Of a DNA stretch of 64,000 bases, positions 17,221 to 24,763 are shown piece by piece; the first letter of the stretch is position 1, and every line of letters begins with the position of its first letter. Where the stretch lies: positions 248,001 to 312,000 of the forward strand of contig WGNF01000008.1 of NCBI GenBank assembly GCA_016124615.1, given 5' to 3'. The notes under the pieces are model-generated. The model saw nothing but the letters and a program-made list of their open reading frames with translations. It ran no database searches and was not told the origin of the DNA. The position numbers were made by a program, and so were the translations under genes. Source of the DNA: Paracoccaceae bacterium (GTDB taxonomy: Bacteria; Pseudomonadota; Alphaproteobacteria; Rhodobacterales; Rhodobacteraceae).

Positions 17221-18180
17221 CTAAAGCCAATGCCGCCACTTGAAGAAGAAATACGTGCCCACCGCCGAAGCGACCATCAGCGCCAGCGCGATCGGATAAC
17301 CCCAGGGGTCGGCCAGTTCCGGCATGTGGGCGAAGTTCATGCCGTAGATCGAGGCGATCAGCGTCGGCGGCAGGAACAGCACAGCCACCACCGACACGAT
17401 CCGCACCGTTACGTTCTGCGCCAGATTGACCATGCCCAGCGTCGCATCGACCGCCAGCCCAACGCGCGACGACAGGAAATCGGCGTGAACCTCCAGCGCC
17501 TGCATGTCGCGCATCTGGCCCTTGACCACGGCGCCAAGCGCCTCGCCCTCGTGCCGCGCGGCAAGGGTCTGGCCGAAGTAGCTCAACGCCCGTTCCAGCG
17601 TCAGCAGGCACAGCCGCACCCGGCCCAGCAGATCGCCCTGCCGCCCGGTCTGTTCCAGCGCCTGTTGCAGCATCTCGGGCTTTTGCGCCGCGCCGCCGCC
17701 GAACACGTCGCGGGTGACGCGGTCAAGCGCGTGGCCGACCCCTTCAAGGATATCGGCCAGCCGCGCCACGATCTCTTCGGTCAGGCCCAGAAACACCCGT
17801 TCCGACGAGGCGCAGCCCGAGGTCGCCTTGTCGGCCCGCGTCGGATAGGTGTCGAACGGGCGCGGGGTGTGGTGGCGCACCGTCACCAGCCGCCCCGGCA
17901 TCAGCATGAAGGTCACGGGCCCGGTGATCGGCGTGGCGCTGTCGGTCAGGCCGGGCAACACGACCGTCAGGTAATCCGCGCCATCCTCGCGATAAAGCCG
18001 GTTCGAAATCTCGATCTCTTCCATCTCGCTCAGCGTCGGCACGGCCAGCCCGAAGCGCGCGACCCGGGCGACCTCGTCCTCGGTCGGATGCAGAAGGTCG
18101 ATCCAGAGCGCCGCGTCCAGCGACGCCCCGACGTCGAGGCGGATCAGCCCGTGACCGTTCTTTCCGAAAGCCTGAAGCAT
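17221..18180 (-). CDS. CorA-family divalent cation transporter inside the phn operon
   Basis: 319 residues. A long soluble N-terminal part with coiled-coil potential (residues about 130-245) is followed by two C-terminal membrane segments (about 262-279 and 294-314). The pore signature YGMNF is at 279-283. CorA proteins move Mg2+ (some Co2+ or Zn2+) into the cytoplasm. It lies 4 nt after phnK and 11 nt before phnL, with no room for its own promoter, so it is co-transcribed with the C-P lyase genes. It may supply Mg2+ for the ATP-dependent steps or when phosphonates chelate metal; that is inference. The start is ATG 18180; an upstream frame extension would overlap phnK. Confidence 0.85.
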   Translation of the reverse strand: MLQAFGKNGHGLIRLDVGASLDAALWIDLLHPTEDEVARVARFGLAVPTLSEMEEIEISNRLYREDGADYLTVVLPGLTDSATPITGPVTFMLMPGRLVTVRHHTPRPFDTYPTRADKATSGCASSERVFLGLTEEIVARLADILEGVGHALDRVTRDVFGGGAAQKPEMLQQALEQTGRQGDLLGRVRLCLLTLERALSYFGQTLAARHEGEALGAVVKGQMRDMQALEVHADFLSSRVGLAVDATLGMVNLAQNVTVRIVSVVAVLFLPPTLIASIYGMNFAHMPELADPWGYPIALALMVASAVGTYFFFKWRHWL

Positions 18181-18184
18181 CGCG

Positions 18185-18955
18185 TCACACCTGCAAGACC
18201 GAGGACACCAGCAACTGCGTATAGGCATGTTGCGGGTCGTCCAGCACCTGGTCGGTCAGCCCGCTTTCGACCACGAGCCCCGACTTCATCACCATCAGCC
18301 GGTCGGCCAGCAGACGCACCACGGCAAGGTCATGCGTCACGATGATCGCCGACAAGCCCATCCGCCGCACCAGCCCGCGCAGAAGGTCCAGCAGCCGCGC
18401 CTGGACCGACACGTCCAGCCCGCCGGTCGGTTCGTCCATGAACACCAGCCGCGGCCCGGTGACAAGGTTGCGCGCGATCTGCAGCCGCTGCTGCATCCCG
18501 CCCGAGAAGGACGACGGCCGGTCGTCCACCCGATCCGCCGCAATCTCTACCCGGCCGAGCCAGTCGAGCGCGGTGGCGCGGATGCCGCCATAGTTGCGTG
18601 CGCCCACCGCCATCAGCCGCTCGCCGACGTTGCCGCCGGCGGAAACGCCCATGCGCAGCCCGTCGCGCGGGTTCTGGTGGACAAAGGCCCAATCGGTGCG
18701 GCCCAGCATCCGCCGTTCCGGCTCTGGCATGGTGACGGTGTCGCGCGAGCCATCGGCGCGGGTGTCGAAGATCACGCGGCCCGCGTCCGGCGCCAGATGC
18801 CCGGCGAGGCAGTTCAGCAGGGTCGATTTGCCCGACCCGCTTTCGCCGACGATGCCCATCACCTCGCCCGGCCACAGGTCGAACGACACATCGGCGCAAC
18901 CGATCCGCGCGCCGTAGCGTTTGGTCAGCCCGCGAACCTGCAACAACGGTGTCAT
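18185..18955 (-). CDS. phnK: PhnK, ABC-type ATPase bound to the C-P lyase core
   Basis: 256 residues. Walker A GESGSGKS at 37-44, signature SFSGGMQQRLQIARN, Walker B LVFMDEPTGGLD. PhnK docks on PhnJ in the core complex and couples ATP use to turnover. The QNPRDGLRM stretch after the Q-loop is typical of PhnK. It follows phnJ after 42 bp that contain small inverted repeats. Confidence 0.93.
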   Translation of the reverse strand: MTPLLQVRGLTKRYGARIGCADVSFDLWPGEVMGIVGESGSGKSTLLNCLAGHLAPDAGRVIFDTRADGSRDTVTMPEPERRMLGRTDWAFVHQNPRDGLRMGVSAGGNVGERLMAVGARNYGGIRATALDWLGRVEIAADRVDDRPSSFSGGMQQRLQIARNLVTGPRLVFMDEPTGGLDVSVQARLLDLLRGLVRRMGLSAIIVTHDLAVVRLLADRLMVMKSGLVVESGLTDQVLDDPQHAYTQLLVSSVLQV

Positions 18956-18975
18956 CCCTCAATCCCCTTCCCCGA

Positions 18976-19018
18976 ATTTTCTTCGAAAATCCGTGCTTCA
19001 AATCTTCGCAGAAGATTT
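18976..19018 (-). repeat. Two short hairpins at the phnJ-phnK junction
   Basis: AAATCTTC-GCA-GAAGATTT at 19000-19018 is a perfect 8-bp-arm hairpin in the last phnJ codons. ATTTTC-TTC-GAAAAT at 18976-18990 is a 6-bp-arm hairpin in the spacer. They sit at the only gap in an otherwise overlapping phnGHIJ block, so they could slow 3' decay or attenuate, changing the ratio of phnGHIJ to phnK-corA-phnL. Confidence 0.45.
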
Positions 19019-19849
19019 GTCCTGTTCGGCGCGCCGCGTGGCGCAATAGTCGGTGTCGGAACAGACGAACATCCGCCCGCCCGCATCATCCATGATCACC
19101 TCGTCCAGATAGCTTTCGGCCGAACCGCAGAGCGCGCAGGCGTGATCGGCCTTGGTCGGCTCGAATGGGTAATCCTCGAAATCCAGGCTCACCACCGTGG
19201 TGTAGGGCGGCAGCGCGTAAATCCGCTGCTCGCGCCCGGCGCCGAACAGCTGCAACGCCGCGCTGTCCGACAGTTTCGGGTTGTCGAACTTCGGGATCGG
19301 CGAGGGGTCCATGACGTAGCGCCCCTCCACCTTCACCGGATAGGCATAGGCGGTGGCGATGACCCCGTGCCGGGCGATATCCTCGTAAAGCTTCACATGC
19401 ATCAGTCCGTAATCTTCCAGCGCATGCATCTTGCGGGTCTCGGTCTCGCGCGGTTCCAGAAACCGCAGAGGTTCCGGGATCGGCACCTGATAGACGAGGA
19501 TCTGGCCCTCGTGCAGCGTGGTTTCCGGGATGCGGTGGCGGGTCTGGATCAGCGTCGCCTCGCCGGTATGCTCGGTCGTGGCCACCCCGGCGGTGCGCTG
19601 GAAGAACTTGCGGATCGACACCGCATTCGTGGTGTCGTCGGCGCCCTGGTCGATGACCTTCAGCACATCCTCTGGCGTCAGGCAGGCCGCCGTCACCTGC
19701 ACCCCGCCGGTGCCCCAGCCGTAGGGCATCGGCATCTCGCGGCTGGCAAAGGGCACCTGATAGCCGGGGATCGCCACCGCCTTCAAGAGCGCGCGCCGGA
19801 TCATCCGCTTGGTCTGCTCGTCGAGGTAGGCGAAGTTGTAGTCGTTCAT
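18998..19849 (-). CDS. phnJ: PhnJ, carbon-phosphorus lyase (radical SAM)
   Basis: 283 residues. Cys238, Cys241, Cys263 and Cys269 have exactly the spacing of the E. coli enzyme (241, 244, 266, 272), in which the first three hold the 4Fe-4S cluster and the last is the catalytic thiyl residue. Gly29 in IPGYQVPF matches the E. coli radical glycine at 32 with the same offset of three. It cleaves the C-P bond of 5-phosphoribose 1-phosphonate to release the hydrocarbon and ribose 1,2-cyclic phosphate. ATGA overlap with phnI. Confidence 0.96.
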   Translation of the reverse strand: MNDYNFAYLDEQTKRMIRRALLKAVAIPGYQVPFASREMPMPYGWGTGGVQVTAACLTPEDVLKVIDQGADDTTNAVSIRKFFQRTAGVATTEHTGEATLIQTRHRIPETTLHEGQILVYQVPIPEPLRFLEPRETETRKMHALEDYGLMHVKLYEDIARHGVIATAYAYPVKVEGRYVMDPSPIPKFDNPKLSDSAALQLFGAGREQRIYALPPYTTVVSLDFEDYPFEPTKADHACALCGSAESYLDEVIMDDAGGRMFVCSDTDYCATRRAEQDKSSAKI

Positions 19850-20931
19850 TCCGCAGCCTCCCGCAGCGCCTCGGGCACCCCCGCGCGCAGCTTGCGCACC
19901 AGTTCAAGTTCGGACTGGAAGTCCACGTAATGCGGCAGTTTTATGTGCTCCAGAAACCCCGTCGCCTGAATGTTGTCGGCGTGGTAGAGCACGAATTCCT
20001 CGTCCTGCGCCGGCGCGCCGGAGTTGTCTTCACCCAGCTCCTTCCAGCGCAGCGCCCGGTCCACCAGCGCCATCGCGATCGCCTTGCGCTCGGTCTGGCC
20101 GAAGACGAGGCCATAGCCGCGGGTGAACTGCGCCGGTTCGGTTTTCGAGCCCTTGAACTGGTTCACCGTCTCGCATTCGGTCAGCGTGACCTCGCCGATC
20201 TCGACCGCAAAGCCGAGTTCCGGAATTTCCATTTCAACCGAACAGGTTCCGATCCGCAGCTCAGCTACAAAGGCGTGGTTGCGCGCATAGCCGCGCTGGG
20301 TCGAATAGGCCATCCCGAGGATGAAACCCTCGTCGCCCCGCGTGATGGATTGCAGCCTGAGCGCGCGGTCAGCGGGCAGTTCCAGCGGCTCGCGGGTCAG
20401 GTCGGGCGGCATGGCGTCAGATTGAGCTTCTTCCTCGATCATCCCGTCCTTGTTGAGGAATTCGGTGATATGCGGGGTCGGCTCGCGGCGCGGTTCGGCG
20501 ACGGGGGCAACCGGCGCCTCACCCTCGGCCATCAGTTTGAAATCCAGCAGGCGATGGGTGTAGTCGAACGTCGGCCCCAACACCTGCCCGCCCGGCGCAT
20601 CCTTGAAGGTGGCCGAGATCCGGCGATGGCAGGCCATCGCGCCGGTATCGAGCGGCTTGGAGGAGCCAAAGCGCGGCAAAGTGGTCCGATAGGCGCGGAT
20701 CAGAAAGATCGCCTCGATCAGGTCGCCGCGCGCCTGCTTGATCGCCAGCGCGGCAAGGTCGGGATCGTAGAGCGAGCCTTCGGCCATCACCCGGTTCACC
20801 GCCAGCGCCATCTGCTCTCGGATTTGTGCCACTGAAAGCTCTGGCACCGCAGGATCGCCGCGCCGGTCCTCGGCCAGGAACGCGTGCGCATTCTCGATCG
20901 CCCGCTCGCCGCCCTTCACTGCGACATACAT
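19846..20931 (-). CDS. phnI: PhnI, C-P lyase core / nucleosidase subunit
   Basis: 361 residues beginning MYVAVKGGERAIENAH, the standard PhnI N-terminus. Conserved segments include RGYGLVFGQTERKAIAMALVDRAL and FLEHIKLPHYVDFQSELELVRKLR at the end. With PhnG, PhnH and PhnL it exchanges adenine of ATP for the phosphonate. The start at 20931 overlaps the phnH stop by one base (TGATG); an extension to 20988 is only phnH read in another frame. Confidence 0.94.
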   Translation of the reverse strand: MYVAVKGGERAIENAHAFLAEDRRGDPAVPELSVAQIREQMALAVNRVMAEGSLYDPDLAALAIKQARGDLIEAIFLIRAYRTTLPRFGSSKPLDTGAMACHRRISATFKDAPGGQVLGPTFDYTHRLLDFKLMAEGEAPVAPVAEPRREPTPHITEFLNKDGMIEEEAQSDAMPPDLTREPLELPADRALRLQSITRGDEGFILGMAYSTQRGYARNHAFVAELRIGTCSVEMEIPELGFAVEIGEVTLTECETVNQFKGSKTEPAQFTRGYGLVFGQTERKAIAMALVDRALRWKELGEDNSGAPAQDEEFVLYHADNIQATGFLEHIKLPHYVDFQSELELVRKLRAGVPEALREAAE

Positions 20932-21500
20932 CAGAGCGCCTCCAGCTTGGTGGTGCGCGGCACCCCGGCCAGCCGGTCGCCGCAGCACAGGATCAGATCG
21001 AGCCCGAGCGGAAAGCGCCCGGCGTTCAACCGCGCGGCCTCGCCCCCCGGCAGGCGCAGCTGCGCCGCGTCGAGGATGCCGGGGCCGGTCAGCCGGTGGG
21101 TGGCGGGGGCAAGTGCCGCAACCTCGACGATCAGGGTGGCCGCGCGATCGGGGTATTCCGACGTGCCGATCGGGAAGCGGTCCAGCGGCGCCAGCCCGGC
21201 CCAGTCGCCCAACGCAAAGACCGCCCGCCCGGCCGCAACAAAGGGCGCGCCGGTGTGAAAGGTGATCCAGTCGCGCACCACGGGAAGGTCATGCGACGGC
21301 GCCAGATGCATCGGCGTCGTGGTATCAGCCAGCGTCAGCAGCACCACGCCCGCCGCCATTGAAAGCGGCGCGGGCGGCCGCGCGCCAGCCACGGGCTCCA
21401 CCGTTCCCGGCCGCGCCATCGCGTTCAGCACGGCGCGGAACGCCCGTGCCGCCTCGGGTGCCGCCTCGGCAAAACCACCTTGCAAAGAGATCGCGTCCAT
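20931..21500 (-). CDS. phnH: PhnH, C-P lyase subunit
   Basis: 189 residues, normal length. Features are FRAVLNAMARPGTV near the N-terminus and the FPLGLDLILCCGDRLAGVPRTT ending. PhnH is part of the PhnGHIJ core and has a degenerate PLP-transferase-like fold. ATG 21500 overlaps the phnG stop by one base (TGATG), the same coupling as phnH-phnI. Confidence 0.93.
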   Translation of the reverse strand: MDAISLQGGFAEAAPEAARAFRAVLNAMARPGTVEPVAGARPPAPLSMAAGVVLLTLADTTTPMHLAPSHDLPVVRDWITFHTGAPFVAAGRAVFALGDWAGLAPLDRFPIGTSEYPDRAATLIVEVAALAPATHRLTGPGILDAAQLRLPGGEAARLNAGRFPLGLDLILCCGDRLAGVPRTTKLEAL

Positions 21501-21934
21501 CAATCTTCCCCCCGGACCAGCGTGAAGAAATCGACCCGCGTCGCGGCCGCCTTGGCCGCGCGGTGTTCGGCCTCGCGCGCCCGCTGCGCCCCCAGCGGCG
21601 CCAGCACACGCGCCCGTACCTCGGCCCGGCGCGGGCCCTGCAACAGCGCATCCAGCATCGCCGCCCGCCGCGCGTGATCCTTGTCGCGGCCCTGCACCGT
21701 GGCATGGCCGACCTCGCCCGTGGCCAACCGCAGCGAACAGCGCGTCACCGTCATCTCGCCCAGATTGAAGGGCGCGCCGGTGCCGCCCATCCGGCCCTGC
21801 ACCATCACCGCGCCAACCTCGGGCGCGCGCAGCACCTCATGCGGCACAGCCTCATCCCACAGCGCGGCAAGCGCGGCGGGCCTGGCCTTGGCCAGCAGGC
21901 CCATCCAGCTTTTGCGATCTTCGGCAGCGATCAT
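21500..21934 (-). CDS. phnG: PhnG, C-P lyase subunit
   Basis: 144 residues with LRAPEVGAVMVQGRMGGTGAPFNLGEMTVTRCSLRLATGEVGHATVQGRDKDHARRAAMLDALLQ, the core PhnG pattern. It is the first gene of phnGHIJK-corA-phnL and its start is 97 bp from divergent phnF, with the palindrome at 21950-21981 immediately upstream. Confidence 0.93.
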   Translation of the reverse strand: MIAAEDRKSWMGLLAKARPAALAALWDEAVPHEVLRAPEVGAVMVQGRMGGTGAPFNLGEMTVTRCSLRLATGEVGHATVQGRDKDHARRAAMLDALLQGPRRAEVRARVLAPLGAQRAREAEHRAAKAAATRVDFFTLVRGED

Positions 21935-21949
21935 GCAGACACCTTGCGA

Positions 21950-21981
21950 AGTTGTCTAAGTTACTATACAACTAGACAACT
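21950..21981. promoter_or_regulatory. Putative PhnF operator (interrupted palindrome)
   Basis: AGTTGTCTA (21950-21958) and TAGACAACT (21973-21981) are perfect 9-bp arms separated by 14 nt. The spacer contains ACTATA and a further AGTT, giving partial overlapping copies. It is the only marked symmetry in the phnG-phnF spacer and sits 16 bp from the phnG start. GntR/HutC-family proteins bind such sites; linkage to PhnF is by position. Confidence 0.6.
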
Positions 21982-22031
21982 CATTACTCCACCCGCCCGC
22001 GAGAGACAAGCGCCGGGCGAGTGAAATTTTG

Positions 22032-22757
22032 ATGACGGGACGCCCCATGCCACGCTCTTCGCTGTGGAAATCCATCACCGAGACGCTGCGGGCCGAGATT
22101 GCGCGCGGCCACTACGGCCCCGGCGACAAGCTGCCGACCGAGGCGGAATTGGCCGCCCGCTTCGGCGTCAACCGCCATACCGTGCGGCGCGCGCTGGCCG
22201 AGCTTGCGGCGGGCGGGCTGGTCCATGCCCGGCGCGGCGCAGGGGTCTTTGTCGCGTTGAGGCCGGTCGACTATCCGCTTGGCCGCCGGGTGCGGTTTCA
22301 CCAGACCCTCGCCGCCGCCGGGCAGATGGCCGCGCGCGAGATATTGCGGCTGGAAACCCGGCACGCCGACGCCCGCGAATGCGCCGAACTGGCGCTGCCC
22401 GAGGGGGCGCAGGTGCATGTGTACGAGGGCGTCTCGCTGGCCGACGGGGCGCCGGTGGCGCTGTTCAGCTCGGTCTTTCCGGCCGACCGGCTGCCCGACC
22501 TGCCTGCCGCGCTGGCGCGGACCCGTTCGGTGACGGTGGCGCTGGCGGCGGCGGGCGTGGCCGACTACACCCGCGCCTCGACCCGGATCACCGCGAAACT
22601 TGCCACCGCGACGCAGGCCGCCACCCTGCGGCTGCCCGAAGGCGCCCCGATCCTGCGCACCGAGGCGGTGAACGTCGATGCGGCGGGCCAGCCGGTGGAA
22701 TTCGGGCGCACCTGGTTCGCAGGCGACCGCATCACCCTGACCGTCGCACCAGAGTGA
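22032..22757 (+). CDS. phnF: PhnF, GntR-family regulator of phosphonate genes
   Basis: 241 residues: GntR winged helix (GPGDKLPTEAELAARFGVNRHTVRRALAELAAGGLVHARRGAGVFV) then a UTRA effector domain (QPVEFGRTWFAGDRITL near the end). Position between phnG and a phnM paralogue identifies it as PhnF. ATG 22032 is used; ATG 22047, with GGGA six nt before it, is an equally good start, and a TTG lies just before 22032. It is the leading gene of a rightward unit with the second phnM. Confidence 0.87.
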   Translation: MTGRPMPRSSLWKSITETLRAEIARGHYGPGDKLPTEAELAARFGVNRHTVRRALAELAAGGLVHARRGAGVFVALRPVDYPLGRRVRFHQTLAAAGQMAAREILRLETRHADARECAELALPEGAQVHVYEGVSLADGAPVALFSSVFPADRLPDLPAALARTRSVTVALAAAGVADYTRASTRITAKLATATQAATLRLPEGAPILRTEAVNVDAAGQPVEFGRTWFAGDRITLTVAPE

Positions 22758-22880
22758 GCCGTAGCCATCGGAATCGTAATATTCGTTGAATTTTGCCTGC
22801 TTCGCGGCGGATGTCATACCGGCGATACAGACATGGCTTATCCACAGGCAAAACAACCCTCCGAGCAGTGCGGTTTCCCA

Positions 22881-24059
22881 ATGACGCTCCTGCCCCCCTT
22901 GCGCCTGACCGGCGCAACCGTATTGCGTGACGGCGAATTGCAGCGCCGCTCCATTGCCTTCGCCGAGGGCCGCATCACCACGGGCCCGCTGCCCGAGGTG
23001 GATCTGACCGGTTACTACGTGCTGCCCGGCATCATCGACCTGCACGGCGACAGCTTCGAGCGGCACATCGCGCCGCGCCCGTCGGCCTGCTTCCCGCTGG
23101 TCTCGGGTCTCGCCAGCGCCGACCGCGATGCGGCGGCGAACGGCATCACCACCGCGTTTTTCGCCCAGGGGTGGAGCTGGGAAGGCGGCGGCCACAGCCC
23201 GGCGCAGGCTGCCGCTGTCGCCGATGCGCTTGCCGCCGCCCGTCCGCGCATGACAACCGACATCCGCCTGCAAATCCGTTGTGAAACCCATCTGGTCGAC
23301 TCGGGGGCCGAACTGCTGGCGCTGATCGAGCGGCACCGGCTAGGCTATGTGGTGTTCAACAACCATCTCGATCAGGCGCTGGAAATGCGGCGCGACGATC
23401 CGCATGGGTTCGCGCTGTGGGCGCGCAAGGTTGGCCGTTCGCCCGAGGATCACCTGACGGCGGTCGAACGCGCGCTCGCCCGCTCGCGCGAAGTGCCGCG
23501 CCACCTGTGCCGACTGGCCGAAGCATTCGACCAGCTGGGCGTGGTCTATGGCAGCCACGATGACCCCGACGGCGAAACCCGTGAACGCTTCTCGATGATC
23601 GGCGCGCGGATCGCCGAATTCCCGACCACCCGCAAGGCGGCGGCGGCGGCCAAGGCGATGATGAACCCGGTCGTGATGGGCGCGCCCAATGTGGTGCGGG
23701 GCGGCAGTCAGGCTGGCAATGTTCCGGCGATCGACATGATCCGGCAAGGGCTTTGCGATGCGCTGGTCTCGGATTACCACTTCCCCGCGCTGGCCGAGGC
23801 GGCCTGGACCCTGGTCGATACCGGCACGCTGAGCCTGCCGAAAGCCTGGGCGATGATCTCGACCGCCCCGGCCGAAATCCTGCGGATGCCCGACCGCGGC
23901 CAGCTTTCGCCGGGCAAGCGCGCCGACCTCGTGGTGGTCAACGCCGAAACGCGGGCCATCGAGGCGACCATCGCCGCCGGTCGGCTCAGCTATCTGTCGG
24001 GCGAGGCGGCGCGGCGCTTCCTGCGCCAGCCGCAGGCGCTGGGGATTGCCGCCGAATAG
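22881..24059 (+). CDS. PhnM paralogue (amidohydrolase, second copy)
   Basis: 392 residues, clearly PhnM-like but different from the copy at 13510-14649. The first metal motif reads IIDLHGDSFERHIAPRPS instead of HTDNLERHIEPRP, and the second GSHDDPDGETRE. The shared VVMGAPNVVRGGSQAGN block is intact. It follows phnF by 123 bp and precedes a convergent hexapeptide transferase often seen in phosphonate regions. It may handle a different phosphonate-derived ribose triphosphate, or a different step. The start at ATG 22881 lacks a strong ribosome site; ATG 22833 in frame is an alternative. Confidence 0.82.
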   Translation: MTLLPPLRLTGATVLRDGELQRRSIAFAEGRITTGPLPEVDLTGYYVLPGIIDLHGDSFERHIAPRPSACFPLVSGLASADRDAAANGITTAFFAQGWSWEGGGHSPAQAAAVADALAAARPRMTTDIRLQIRCETHLVDSGAELLALIERHRLGYVVFNNHLDQALEMRRDDPHGFALWARKVGRSPEDHLTAVERALARSREVPRHLCRLAEAFDQLGVVYGSHDDPDGETRERFSMIGARIAEFPTTRKAAAAAKAMMNPVVMGAPNVVRGGSQAGNVPAIDMIRQGLCDALVSDYHFPALAEAAWTLVDTGTLSLPKAWAMISTAPAEILRMPDRGQLSPGKRADLVVVNAETRAIEATIAAGRLSYLSGEAARRFLRQPQALGIAAE

Positions 24060-24066
24060 GTCGGCC

Positions 24067-24684
24067 TCACCCCTCGTATTTCTCCAGAAACGCCTCGGCG
24101 GGCAGCGCGCGGAAATCACCCAGCGCGGCGCGCAGGCGATCATGGCTCCAGTCCCACCAGGCCAGCGCGATCATCCGCGCGGCCACCGCTTCGGGATAGC
24201 GGTGCTTCAGCGGCACCGCGGGCACTCCGGCGACGATCAGATAGGGCGCCACGTCCTTGGTCACCACTGCCCCCGCCGCCACCACAGCGCCGTCGCCGAT
24301 CGTCACCTCTGGCCGGATGACGGCGCCATGGCCGATCCAGGTGTCATGCCCGATCGCCGCCCGGCGCCCGGCCCGGCGGGCGAAGAAGTCGGCATCACGG
24401 TCCACGTCGTCCCAATAGTATTCCGAGCGGTAGAGGAAATGGTGCAGGCTGGCGTTGCCCATCGGGTGATCGGTCGGCCCGATCCGGGTGAAGCTGGCGA
24501 TATTGGCGAACTTGCCGATGGTGCAATTGGCGATGTCGGCATAGCGGTCGCAGTAGCTGTAATCGCCGAACGCGGAATTCTGCACCCGGCTGCCTAGGCC
24601 GATTTCGACATAGGCGCCGAAGGTCGCCCCCGAAATCTCGCAGTCCGGGTGAATGAAGGGCGCTTGCGCTCTCAATTTCGGCAT
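24067..24684 (-). CDS. Hexapeptide-repeat acyltransferase of phosphonate clusters
   Basis: 205 residues with left-handed beta-helix repeats (IHPDCEISGATFGAYVEIGLGSRVQNSAFGDYSYC and IGDGAVVAAGAVVTKDVAPYLIVAGVPA) and the inserted loop TDHPMGNASLHHF that carries the catalytic-type histidine of xenobiotic acetyltransferases. This matches the phosphonate metabolism hexapeptide family found beside phn genes. It probably acetylates an aminophosphonate, which in other bacteria is PhnO's task, but the substrate is unproven. It is 79 bp downstream of the phnE gene on the same strand with CAGGAG. Confidence 0.8.
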   Translation of the reverse strand: MPKLRAQAPFIHPDCEISGATFGAYVEIGLGSRVQNSAFGDYSYCDRYADIANCTIGKFANIASFTRIGPTDHPMGNASLHHFLYRSEYYWDDVDRDADFFARRAGRRAAIGHDTWIGHGAVIRPEVTIGDGAVVAAGAVVTKDVAPYLIVAGVPAVPLKHRYPEAVAARMIALAWWDWSHDRLRAALGDFRALPAEAFLEKYEG

Positions 24685-24763
24685 CTTTGCTCCTGCACAT
24701 TCATCTTGGTCAAACTATCCCCGCCGGAGGCTCCCCGCCCCCGGCCGCCTGCGGCGCCAAAGG

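Noticed and set aside
22758..22880. Extra small gene between phnF and the second phnM
   Set aside because: The in-frame ATG at 22833 only extends the phnM paralogue by 16 unconserved residues and no separate frame has a ribosome site.
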